Source of the DNA: Kiritimatiellales bacterium
GTDB lineage: Bacteria; Verrucomicrobiota; Kiritimatiellia; Kiritimatiellales; Pontiellaceae
Assembly: GCA_013042165.1 (NCBI GenBank)
Contig: JABDQT010000251.1
Span: 1 to 7,148, forward strand
Reading direction: 5' to 3'
Length of the DNA: 7,148 nt
A model generated the notes under the pieces. The model was not told the origin of the DNA and did not search any database. It saw nothing but the letters and a program-made list of their open reading frames with translations. The translations under genes were made by a program, and so were the position numbers. Shown piece by piece: positions 5,590 through 7,148 of the stretch (the stretch's first letter is position 1; each line of letters starts with the position of its first letter).

Positions 5590-7148
<1,559 letters not shown>

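Overview
The window holds eight protein-coding genes, two of them cut by the window ends. I see no RNA gene, insertion sequence, CRISPR array or phage gene. Base composition (around the mid-50s % GC by eye) and codon use look even throughout. Four signals suggest a Gram-negative bacterium outside the Enterobacteria. These are strong GGAGG-type ribosome sites, a Bacteroidota-type succinate dehydrogenase (fused diheme cytochrome b followed by a long flavoprotein starting [11 protein letters not shown]), a compact malic enzyme and a BCAM0308-family protein. A PVC-group organism such as Kiritimatiellota, or a deltaproteobacterium-like lineage, would fit. This placement is inference and weak.

Layout. 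At 1-102 lies the C-terminal end of a plus-strand membrane protein. It converges on a minus-strand DoxX-family membrane protein (137-571). A divergent region of about 150 bp carries a good promoter (674-701) for a two-gene plus-strand unit: a zinc-ribbon BCAM0308-family protein (726-1208) and a tiny ribbon-helix-helix-like protein (1251-1475). A perfect 9-bp inverted repeat sits between these two genes. This unit converges on a three-gene minus-strand operon, read from right to left: malic enzyme (3213-4670), glycerophosphodiester phosphodiesterase (2432-3196) and an alpha/beta serine hydrolase (1521-2435). A 239-bp divergent intergenic region separates malic enzyme from the plus-strand sdhC (4910-5572) and sdhA (5590 to beyond the window end). 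That region holds a good promoter for malic enzyme and a triple AGGTAT repeat upstream of sdhC.

How the genes fit together. SdhC and SdhA form the membrane anchor and catalytic subunit of complex II (succinate to fumarate with quinone reduction, or the reverse). An sdhB iron-sulfur gene is expected just past the right edge. Malic enzyme takes malate, one step beyond fumarate, to pyruvate, so the divergent pair handles C4 dicarboxylates on both sides of one control region. The phosphodiesterase and the serine hydrolase behind malic enzyme suggest lipid or glycerophosphodiester turnover. The left-hand genes (DoxX-like, BCAM0308, small RHH-like) are poorly characterised and contain the least explained sequence. 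Most of the window is conventional housekeeping metabolism, and I found no convincing new multi-gene system.
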